Source: Quillaja saponaria | Taxonomy: Eukaryota; Streptophyta; Magnoliopsida; Fabales; Quillajaceae | Assembly (NCBI GenBank): GCA_029379385.1 | Contig: CM055615.1 | Span: 2,294,001-2,358,000, forward strand | DNA length: 64,000 nucleotides | Direction of reading: 5' to 3' | In this document: piece after piece, positions 24,501 to 34,247 of the stretch | Layout of the letters: every line of letters starts with the position of its first letter | Position numbering within the stretch: position 1 is the first letter of the stretch | Notes under the pieces: model-generated | What the model saw: the letters and a program-made list of their open reading frames with translations, nothing else | Database searches by the model: none | Told to the model about the DNA's origin: nothing | Made by a program: the position numbers and the translations under genes

Positions 24501-27500
24501 TACTTACTATAAATATATTTATATTTTTAGGGTGTATTTTGCAAAATTTGTGAGATCTTTCGATCTTAAGATTTGATCTTGTACACCTTCCACAACCCTA
24601 GGTAAATTCTCGATCTTAACAATTCCGTATATAGACTTTTCATCTAATGTGAGCAACAAATATGAAAACACAATATGAACTCTAACTTTTGTTTTTATCC
24701 TAGAGAAGTTAAGAGTTGATATTGTGTAGATTAGGATAAGTCGAGTGAGCTCATTAATTCTTACATTATATGTTAATGACATGCTAGTTACAGGGTCAAA
24801 TATGATGAGAATTAATGGGAGCTCAAGAAGAATCTATCGGAAGTCTTTGACATGAAAGACTTAGGTGTGAATGCGAAACAAATTCTTAGCCTGGAGATAA
24901 GAGATAGAAAGCAAAAGAAACTATTAATGTCTCAACATAAGTATGTTCAAAAGGTATTGAAGATAATTAATATGGACAAAGAAAAACTGATGACTACTTT
25001 ACTAGCAAGTCATTTTAAGGTCTTAAAAGGATCAGTGTCCTTCAAAAGAAGAAGAGAAGAAATACATAGCAATAGTGATGCTACATGCATCAATTGTTAG
25101 GACTTAGGAGTTTAATGTAGGCAATATAAGTACGAGACTAGACATTGCATACTCAGTGGGAGTTGTAAGCAGATACATGCAAAACCTAGGAAAAGAGCAT
25201 TGAATTCAATGGATACTCAAATATCTAAGAGGTACATCAAGACATTATTTATGCTTTAAGGGTTCTACTACAGAGGTATAAGGGTATATAGATGCCAATC
25301 ATTCATGTGATCAAGATAATGGTAGAAGCACAATAAGATATGTTTTTCCTGTAGCTGGAACAACAATTAATTGGGTTTCACAATTACAGAAGATTGTGGC
25401 TTTATCTATAACAGAGGCACAGTATATTATTGGAACTGAAACAAGCAAAAAGATGGTTCGACTTCAAAGGTTCAAGGTAGAAGTGGGCAAATCCAGAAGG
25501 AAAATGTGTTATGGGGTGCTAGTCAGAGTATTATACATTTAGCAAAAAATCTGGCATTTCATTCAAGAACGAAGCACATTCTGAGTTTTCACGTCAACTG
25601 AAACTGGACAAGATTGATAACACAAAAATCCTTCAGATATGTTAACAAAGAAAGAGATTGTTGTAAACACTTCATCAATAGATAATCAACTAGTTTATTG
25701 CATGTCGAGGACGTAGCCAAATTTTGGGTAAACTACGTAAATCTTGTGTTTTGAATTTTGTTTCTTGTGTTGCTATTGCTATTCCTTTGCGTTGTTAAAT
25801 CTCTAACACATCCAGAATTTTGAATATAATTTCTGGCTTAGAGAACATCATTAAAGATGTTCAAGGCTAGTTAAAGTTTGAGGTTTGTAAAAGAAGGGAA
25901 TCGAGTGACTTGTCGCAAACTTAGGTAGGAACTACTAGTTCAGAAATCAAAATTTTTTCTTCAAATCATATAAAAATAATTTAGGATAGTTAGAATAGTG
26001 AATAGTTTTCTGCATTAATTTCCCTGATTAGCTTTTTGACGATTTCCTTAATAGCTCTTTGTCTTTAGCCTTGTTAGTAACTTGTACTAATTAAATTACA
26101 TTATATATATATATATATATATATATTTATTTATATGTTCATTGTGTGAGGAATACTCACTCAATTAACCTATAATTATCTTGGTTTTCCCTCTCATTCT
26201 AAAGTTTTTATGGTATTAGAATGGGTTTGAATTTAAACCTAAGTCCAATCTTAGGGCTGCTAGCAGCAATCCTAACCTCAACTTTATCATTATCTTCTCT
26301 TTTCTCTAGCCATAGTTATCTACTTCCTCATTCTAGTTTACTTTCTATTAACTAATTGTTTCCTCACTCTTTTCTCTATCCCTAGTTGTTTTAGGGATTT
26401 GACGGCCAAAAGTGTTTGATGGCTCATTTGTACCCGTCTGAATTATCCCGCCGTGCTCCTTTTAGCTTTCTTGCAAATCCCATTGTGCCTCTTTCCATCA
26501 GTGCTTTTTTTTTTTTTTTGGCAAGAATATTTTTCACAAGTAATATTCAATGGTATTGTTGTTATAGCTCTTTTTTTCACATCAAATCGAGGCTGTGTGA
26601 ATGTACTGGTTTATGTTTATCAAAAAGATTGAAGCTTGATTTATTGTTCCTTATGTTGTTTTAAGTGAAGGAGAGTTTTGATATTGTCAATTGGGTTTTA
26701 TTTGTAACAAAAGTGAAACATATTATCTATATGCTCCATCTTGAGGGAGAGAATTGGAATAGTGAATAACTTTCAGCATTAAATTCCTTTCTTTGACTAT
26801 AGCCTTGTTATTTTCTTGATTGTGGCTTGTACTAGTTAAATTATACTATAAATATATGTCTATTATAAGGAATACTCACTCGATTCACCCAAAATTCTCT
26901 TGATTTTCTCTCTTTCACTCTAAAGTTTACAAAGACATCACAAGTAGATCCTAAATGAGGCTATGCATTGAAATTAGATTAGTTCTCCCTTACCAAAAAA
27001 AAGTATATTTTTTTTTTTTAGGGGAAAAAAACTAATAAAACTTTGACATTAGATGATGAAAACATAAGCTTTGTAGCCAGAAAGGTAAAAAAGAAAATCC
27101 AAAGTCAACAAATTAGACAAACCAGAGTTTGGAGGTGATCCACAAGTCCTCTCGCTTAACTACGCCATCATCAAACAGCTTGTTCAAAGCAATACCAACC
27201 TACACAAACCATAGAATACATTAGAACTAGGAATATAGTTTTTTGACAATGTGATAGCAAGAGGAGGATAATAGGTTTTTCAAGAAGCTTGAAACTTAAG
27301 ATTCTAGTACCACTATAACTTGAGACATTTCTGGTAGGTAGAAATATATAAGCTTTTTGTATTCTCTTTCTCGGCTAATGAAACTCACAACAACAACAAC
27401 AACAAACCTTAATCTCAAATCACTTGGGTTGGCTATATAAATCTCACAAAACTAGTTGATGTCCTCCACATGAATTATTTTCCACCATTCATTCATTTCT

Positions 27501-29368
27501 ATGGTTAAGTTCTATTCTAAGCCTTTTATACTCATGTCTTTCCTTTTCCATTTGTGCCCATGTAATTTTTGGTCTCTGTAGTTTTCTTTCATCCACCAAC
27601 CTGAATACTCTCACATTTTAGCATAGGAGCATTTACATCTCCATGACACACATAGCCCAATCAATGCAATGAAACTCACAAAAAGGATAAAAGATCTAAA
27701 ATCTGAATGCATGACATGGGGTTTAATTTTCAAATTCATTTTGGTGATCTGAGAAAAAATGCATTACTGATGTGCGAAAACAAAGTTAGGCAAGTTTAGA
27801 TAGGACATATCAAAAGAAAAAGGATCAGTATATGATTGATTAAGGAACTTTATATTAGTCACCTGAACTGTCATTGCGGATATCTTCATATACAAATGAT
27901 GTATTCAAAATTGCGAGAAAAGTCAAAGGAACAGTTTTTCGATACCCTTCAATTAAATAAAATAAAGCAAAAACCAAAATCATGTATGAATTGAGGGCAC
28001 AAATAAGGGAGGGGAGTTTCTCCCATAAGTTACAGACTACAGTTGCCAAAAAAAAAAACAAAAACAAAACAAAACAAAACAAAAAAGAATCTTTCTGACT
28101 TTCTACGGCATTTAAGTTCTATCTTGAGGTTCTTTCAAGTCCAGAATCATGATGAATTGAGAGCATGAATAAACTTTTCAATTTTATTAGATATGTTCAA
28201 ACATCTTTGCCTCATACCAGAACAAACTCAAATCTGATAGAACTTATAAGGCTTTTGTGGCATCAAAATAATCTCACACTAGTGTACTTGGAGTTCACCC
28301 TCTCTGGTGGTTTTATAAAATTAATTTACTTATCAAGAAAAAAAAAAAAGAACCTCATACTGGGATGACTTAAAGCACAGGTGGCAGGATATTTCTAAAA
28401 CAATACTATCACCTCCTGCTCGTTGCCATATATTTGAGCACAATCAATATGTCGATATCCAACCTGTATAACATTAACAATGGTCAGAACTCAGGTATCT
28501 CATACTTTGCACTGTAAATAAGTAATGGAAAGAGACTTCAAATAACATCAAGCCAATTCTTGTAAGAAATATCTCATATTTTAGATTACAGAGATAAAAA
28601 TTGAAAATAATACGTTGATACTTCTTTTAATTTTTTTTATATTCATCATTACTCTATTTTTCAAAATTCATCCATATAATTGCATCTTTAATTCCATTTT
28701 GGGAGAACTCGGACAAAGGATTTACACATCTCTACCTGCTGCAGTTGAACTACCTCTTAGACTCGAGACAAAACCCAAAGGTTTTCAATCCATAGAGGAA
28801 CTTATACATCTGATACTTTGAAATGGTAAAGATTTAGTTTGTTCTAGTAAAATCTCAAAGATGTTATCTAATGTCTTCCATTCAGCAAAAAATGATTTCC
28901 AATTCTTTGAAGTGAATGTTTATTTCCAGCAATAAACAACATAGATTAATCTAAGTTACATTTAAGCCAACATAAACCCAATTATCTAGTGAAGCAAACT
29001 TGGCAATCCAACTTCCACAACTATGGAGGGCCTTATTAACCATATTATTTTGGGTACACGGATTTCCTTTGCCAATGAAACCTTAAGTCTTTCTCTTAGC
29101 ACTTACCATGTGAAATAACAACTTGCATCTATAAAACATGAGACCACTATTGCAGTTGGAAATTTAGAAAACACAATTCAACACAACCGAGAAGAAAAAT
29201 GACAGCAACAATTCATCAATATTCGAAATAGCAAGTAAATAAAAGAACCTTGACGGCAGTGGCTATAGCATCACCTACAACGCCAGGGTCAGCTCGCCAA
29301 GTACCCAAACCAACAGAAGGGATCTTAGCCCCATTGTTCAACTCGAAGAATCGAATTTCATCTGTCAT
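21559..29368 (-). CDS. aldo-keto reductase (AKR4C type), tandem copy 3, intact
   Basis: Exons: 29249-29368, 28413-28463, 27123-27199, 22855-22942, 22368-22643, 21854-22093 and 21559-21642, giving 311 aa. The ATG at 29366-29368 starts [18 protein letters not shown], matching copy 4. Catalytic tetrad: Asp47, Tyr52 ([11 protein letters not shown]), Lys81 (WITSKLW) and His114 (IHWP). Compared with copies 2 and 4, exon 6 is 9 nt shorter: the GYSPLG loop continues directly into KGTLRSEIL, removing three residues next to the cofactor and substrate pocket. The C-terminus stops at ELWDSE rather than WDGEI/L. Both changes keep the frame and may alter substrate or cofactor fit. Intron 3 (22943-27122, 4.2 kb) is expanded by three mobile elements, and intron 2 carries a LINE tail. 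Expected role: NADPH-dependent carbonyl reduction. Confidence 0.92.
23280..24335. mobile_element. long inverted-repeat (foldback/MULE-like) element in intron 3 of AKR copy 3
   Basis: Two arms of about 330 bp are inverted copies of each other: 23283-~23610 and ~24000-24331. The outer ends read GGAAATTCTAACATATACC and, inverted, GGAATCCTAACATACACC. Inner landmarks also match in inverted order (TTACTTGTTAAAA, TCTCTTCATTAATG, CCAATATAAATCTAT, TTTTTTCTTGATGT). The ~390-bp centre shows no transposase. Long arms fit Mutator-type or foldback elements, but no clean 8-10 bp target duplication was seen. Confidence 0.7.
24780..25740 (+). pseudogene. Ty1-copia polyprotein fragment (reverse transcriptase end and RNase H)
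   Basis: The plus strand encodes [16 protein letters not shown] and [13 protein letters not shown] (24852-25000), the end of a copia reverse transcriptase. Further on, in shifting frames, it encodes [17 protein letters not shown] and a [22 protein letters not shown] RNase H segment at about 25280-25440. Frameshifts and stops interrupt it. A tail of the type seen at the 3' end of copia elements follows to about 25740. Gag, protease and integrase are absent, so this is a truncated, dead copy inside an AKR intron. Confidence 0.72.
25991..26931 (+). mobile_element. TRIM-like mini LTR element
   Basis: Direct repeats 25991-26210 and 26755-26931 share (T)GGAATAGTGAATA, GCCTTGTTA, ACTTGTACTA, GAATACTCACTC and TCTAAAGTTT. 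Immediately after the left repeat is TGGTATTAGAATGGG, close to the plant initiator-Met primer-binding site TGGTATCAGAGC. Immediately before the right repeat is a polypurine tract TTGAGGGAGAGAA. The interior is only ~540 bp and non-coding. The left repeat is longer through extra sequence including a (TA)n tract at 26101-26127. These are the hallmarks of a terminal-repeat retrotransposon in miniature. No matching target duplication was found. Confidence 0.68.
27391..27650 (-). mobile_element. RTE-type LINE, 5'-truncated 3' tail
   Basis: On the minus strand the patch reads [16 protein letters not shown], then a degraded stretch, then [15 protein letters not shown] and ends in a (TTG)n microsatellite (CAACAACAACAACAACAA on the plus strand, from 27391). 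This is the characteristic C-terminal coding end plus TTG-repeat tail of plant RTE LINEs. Only the last ~260 bp remains, typical of incomplete reverse transcription. It lies in intron 2 of AKR copy 3. Confidence 0.62.
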
Positions 29369-29448
29369 TTTCACACTCAAAATCGAATTGACAAGTTGAA
29401 TTCAACGCTCAAAGAAAGTAGGAGGATGTGAAAAACAACACAGAATCG

Positions 29449-29547
29449 TCTGGGCCACCAGGACTAACGTAAGGTGAAAGAAGATAAGAAATTATTCTCT
29501 GGGCCACCAGGACTACCGTAAAATGAAAGAAGAAAAGATAAGAAATT
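29449..29547. repeat. 49-bp tandem duplication in the AKR copy 3 promoter or leader
   Basis: Two units begin TCTGGGCCACCAGGACTA at 29449 and 29498, followed by GTGAAAGAAGATAAGAAATT-like sequence. They lie 80-180 bp upstream of the AKR copy 3 ATG and could duplicate regulatory sites. Confidence 0.75.
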
Positions 29548-30099
29548 AAGAAATATATACATATATATTAAAGCGGTTGACTAGAGAAAAAATTGGGAGA
29601 GAGCTTTCTTGAGTTCATAAGAAAATTTCACTAAAAATAAAATTAATGAAATTGATTAAGAAAAGAATTAATTACGAATAAAAAATAAATAAATAAAATT
29701 TTAATTACATAATGTTAAATTAAATATTTTGAAAATTCCATATTTCATGGTTATTATCTTTTTATAATTCTTAATATTAAAGATAGTGTAACTATAAATA
29801 AAAGGTTTAAGTTTATTATTATTATGAATTTTTTGAGAAAATTAGTACTATGAATTATTTAAAATTATATTAACTAATTAATGGATTAAATTAATCATTA
29901 ATTGGGTAACATAATTTTTTCTTTTTTTTAAGGAAAAAAAAAATGAGTTTATGGGTTGGACCCTCGTATTTGGGTCAGGTTTGGGTATACCCAAAAAGAG
30001 ATGGTCTCATTTTCAAATTCTGACTAAAAGGCGAGTCGAGTCCAGGTTGGGCCTGACCCAACCCAATGTTATCTCCAGCATGCACTTATTAAGAATCTT
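29548..30099. other. intergenic upstream of AKR copy 3
   Basis: No gene is seen. The DNA is AT-rich, with a GC-richer patch at 29950-30060 (TTGGGTCAGGTTTGGG ... GGGCCTGACCC) that looks like worn repeat DNA. Confidence 0.4.
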
Positions 30100-32760
30100 T
30101 TGACAAAATTGGTAATTGAATTGCTGGAATTGCAAGTTTCCTCGTGACTTTTTTTCTAATTCTTCCGCCCTTTCTTGATTTTCTACCCAATCCTCCTCAT
30201 TTCGCCATATGTTCTCTTAATTTCCCTTAAATTTCTCGTTCTACATCAAATTTTGGTATCGGAACAAAAATTTCTCACCGAAAATACTCACAAACAACCT
30301 AAAAATTGATTTCCAGCCATTGACACCACCAACTGCCACCCTTACTCTGCAGTCCACCACCACCACCAAACAACATTCAAATAGTCTCCTAAGTCTACCA
30401 CTAGAACAGTCCAACCAATCCAAGCATACCCCACCTAAAACAACTTCATGTCCTATCAACAATCTAACCAAACGCCGTAAAATGCCACTGCAAACCAAAA
30501 CAACCACAACTCACTACCTTAAAATGCCAAAAAACTTTAATCGATCACACTGCACGGACCGAAACCAATGATCTACAAACCCAGATCAAAACTACAGAGA
30601 ACAGAGGCCCTGAAACCTAGGACGTGCTCAACGCTCCGATGCACGTAAAATGCATGATGACACTCTTTGTCCCACTTGCCACACTCGTTGAAGTAGTCCC
30701 TGCGCCCAAGTGCCATGTGTTTGTGCCTCTTTATCCCTACCATAAGCTTCTACCATGTGTCCAAAATTCTCTAGACAAGATAGCATTTGAATCAGCCACC
30801 TTTCTATCTACTCACGCAACATTAACTAGTACATGTCAAAGAGCCATGTCATCATCCCAACTGCCACGTTTGCCCTACACGTCACGTGTCCACACCATTC
30901 TCACCGCTTTAGATTCGAAGTCAGCTCTCAAGTCATATTAACAATCTGAGTCTGCAGCCCACGTTATCATCCTACGTCAGCACCAACCTTGCATTGGTTT
31001 CCACATCAGCTGAAAGTGACATGTTAGCATCCAAGACACAATAGCCTTTGACTTTGACCAAACCTGCTCCTCAACTTTGACTAGTGTGGTTCACTTGTTT
31101 CAGACCGGTTCTTGAATTCTTAGATCGATTTTCAATTTTTTTGACATCCAAAATCTAATCATTTTTCACAATTTTGCTCCGAAATGTGTAAATTTATATA
31201 ATGATCTTTCATATATCTAATTCATTTGCTTATGATTTCCTTTCCACCTCAAAATGGACATGTTAGTGTTTCCCATTGGTTTAAATTTTGAGAGATTGAC
31301 AGCAACTTATCAATGTTGGAAATTACCTTACAAATTTATGTGGATGTGATGATGAGATATTATCAATTGTCGATTCCTTGTGGTGTTGCTTATCGAAAGT
31401 TGGGATATGTCATCTTGTTTTCATTCTTGATGCACTCTCTCTTATTTTGTAAGTATTAACTTCTAGAAATTTGTTTTAGTATTCAGATAAGAATATAATT
31501 GTTGTTAGTACTTGTTGTCCTGTTGAGATTTTCATGATTATTTCTACAAATACTTTAGTTCATGATAATTGTTTGCAAGATGTTCTTTCGATTATAATAT
31601 CATCATTGAGAATTTATTAGACGGTAATTTTCATATGTTTAATTTAGTTTCAAAGAGAATTGGTGTGCTTGACTCTATAATCACGGTTGACTTAGAAAAA
31701 CACATGACACGTGCTTAGTGTGATGATTTAATTATAAAGATGTTTCTACATTTTTTTAGGTACAATATACACATATGTTTGAACACTCAATTTAAGAATG
31801 GTAAGGATTGTAACTTCTATTTTGGACATATATGATGTCGTTCCAGCAGAGCTGTTATTTTCTATTATATCTAGTATTAGAATCATTAATGAGCCTAATT
31901 CTAGACATTTCGGAGTTCGAGATCTAGAACATGTTGATGTAAAGTAGCTTCCTCAATTCTACAAGAAGTGAATCTATTTGGTATTTTTATGGATAACTAT
32001 CATTTTGTGGTTACCTCTCTTTGTATTGATAATAATTTGCCTCTTGACTAAGAGGATGGGATGATGAGATTCCAGTTGACACCTTAGAGTAGGTATATGC
32101 AATTTTTGATGCACTTGCATCATATGACGGATTTCTTGCATCATATGATGTTCCAATTGAAGACAAAGTTGCGGAGCTAGCTAATCTTCCAGAGCAATTT
32201 GTTAAAGTTTTAGAGCAGAATGTTGAGATCATCTATGTTGTGGATGTGGAGTACATTGACTTTGTCATAACATTGAAGTTTCAAGTGTTAGTGATCCCTG
32301 ACAGAGTTCTCCTTGCTTGCTTTTTGTCATCAACACCCTAGACCTTGCTACGTGATTTTATTCTAGAGATTTTCATCTTTCTCTCTCACAAAACTTGAGG
32401 TTGAGTTTTTTTTTTTTTTCATTTAGTGGAGAATGATGGGGAATGAGTTTTTGATAATTTGGGAATTTATGTTGTATACTATTTTATGTTTTATGATGTA
32501 ATTTTAGATTTTAGGAATTTATTTAGTAGTGAGCTAGTAGACTTTATGTTATTTATTATTTTATCCTATGATCTTATGTAATGTCTATATAAAGGTTTAA
32601 TATGCATTTCTTCGAAACTTTTTGACAAAATTGATATTGAATTGCTAGAATTGCAAGTTTCCTCCTACTTTTCTTCTAATTCTCACTCTCTTTCTTATTT
32701 TTCTACCTATTAGTAGGGTCTTCATTCTCCCTCACTTCTCAACTCGAGGACCACTTTTTT
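30100..32760 (+). mobile_element. degraded LTR retrotransposon with truncated left LTR
   Basis: About 130 bp at 30100-30230 (TTTTGACAAAATTGGTAATTG..., GGAATTGCAAGTTTCCTC...) recurs as a direct repeat at 32620-32730. The left repeat is followed by TTTTGGTATCGGAACAAAA, close to the TGGTATCAGAGC primer-binding site. The right copy is preceded by a longer LTR body that starts near a TGATGGGGAATG at about 32430. This suggests the left LTR is 5'-truncated. The interior (30250-32400) has short gag-like or basic ORFs (30320-30571, 30624-30941) and no intact pol. Orientation is inferred from the primer-binding site. Confidence 0.5.
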
Positions 32761-34247
32761 TTTTCAACTAATGGATAATGTCGAAAAACATGTATATACA
32801 TGAATTACAATTTATTAGAACATTAATATTTATATTAGAGCTTGATTTTGATTTACTAAATTAGATTTAGGATTAATATTTAATATTTTAGTTAGTATTC
32901 AGAGTTTTTAATTACAGTTATGTTTTAAGATTTCAACATTAGATTATATATACGCATACTTTATACTTTGATATTATCTTACCTTTTCATGAATTGAAAA
33001 ATTGACATTAACCCTAGTTTTCTCTAGGAATAGCAGTAGAATGATTCTCGTAATTTCTCCCAAAATCCCCTTTTGCTCATCAAGAGACTTCAATGTTAAC
33101 TTGAATTGATACTTGAACCAATACTCGTCATACATCATGTTATAACGTTGGCTATTACCACAAATAATCTCTGCCACCAATCACTGGCCTTTACCCAACG
33201 GCAACTTGGTCCACCCGCCTTTGGCATTCACTGTCGACCAATCGAATATGATATCGACCACCATTGGAACTCGCCAAAGAAATGACAATCACCACCATCA
33301 ATCATAATCGAGACAAACAAAGCAACGACAACCATCATTGAGATCTGCCAAAAAGTTAACAATCATTGTCAAAACTCGGTGGAGATGACGATAATGTTTG
33401 TCAAAACCCAGTCAAGACGATAACCATCATTGGAATCCACCAGAGAAAACGAAAATCATCATTGGAAGTCGTTGAGATGACGTAAATCACCATCAAAAGT
33501 CATTAAAGATTATGACAATGACCATCGAAGATTACAGCAATGATTGTCAAAAACTACATCAACCATCGCTTGAGAATACAACAACCACTGTTTAAGCCTC
33601 TAGCGACGACGACAACCACCACTAAGTATTTGAAACATAATTTCAATTGTAATTTTTATGTGATGCAAACTTATATTGTAATTATAATCAATTTCAACTC
33701 TAATTCAATATATCCAAACACCGTCTAAAAAGTTTCCCTACACTCTTGTGAGGGATAGTAACTCTTTTAGCTTTGTCTCATAATGATGTTGCTCTTAGTT
33801 TTTGCAGCTTGTACTTTCATTGATAGGTGAGTTTCTAATCTCATCTCATTAAAGAAAAAAGAAAAATAACCTTTCACCCAAAAAAAAAGAAAAAGAGGCA
33901 AGACAATAATTCCACCAACCCTTCCTTCTTCATTGATTATTCAGAACAAGATATTGATGATTGAATTTTTGAAATCCAACTTGACAATACAAGATATATA
34001 AAAAGAGCACTATTGTTTTCCTCCATAGCACCATCACCAGGCACAACAATTGTGCTTCTCACCCTATTATTCCTCAAATGCCCTTTTATTTACTTTTGAA
34101 CTGCAGACTTATGGGAGAAACAATGTTTCCACTTATAAATCAGTAGCCGAATCATAAGCTCCGGAAGACATCACATTGAATCATGATCATTAAGGTATAA
34201 ATGTAAGCTCAAATGCACACAGGAAGAAGCCTAATGTTGTGACTTGC
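32761..34247. other. intergenic with a degenerate CATCATTGGAA repeat patch
   Basis: No gene is supported. Between about 33230 and 33620 imperfect ~30-bp units built on CATCATTGGAA ... CGCCAGAGA ... GACGAC recur on the plus strand and create chance ORFs. The rest is AT-rich. Confidence 0.45.

Noticed and set aside
30320..30941. Thr/Lys-rich and Cys-containing ORFs as a host gene
   Set aside because: They lie between a primer-binding-site-like motif and a matching LTR fragment and lack splice or family support. They are assigned to retroelement interior.
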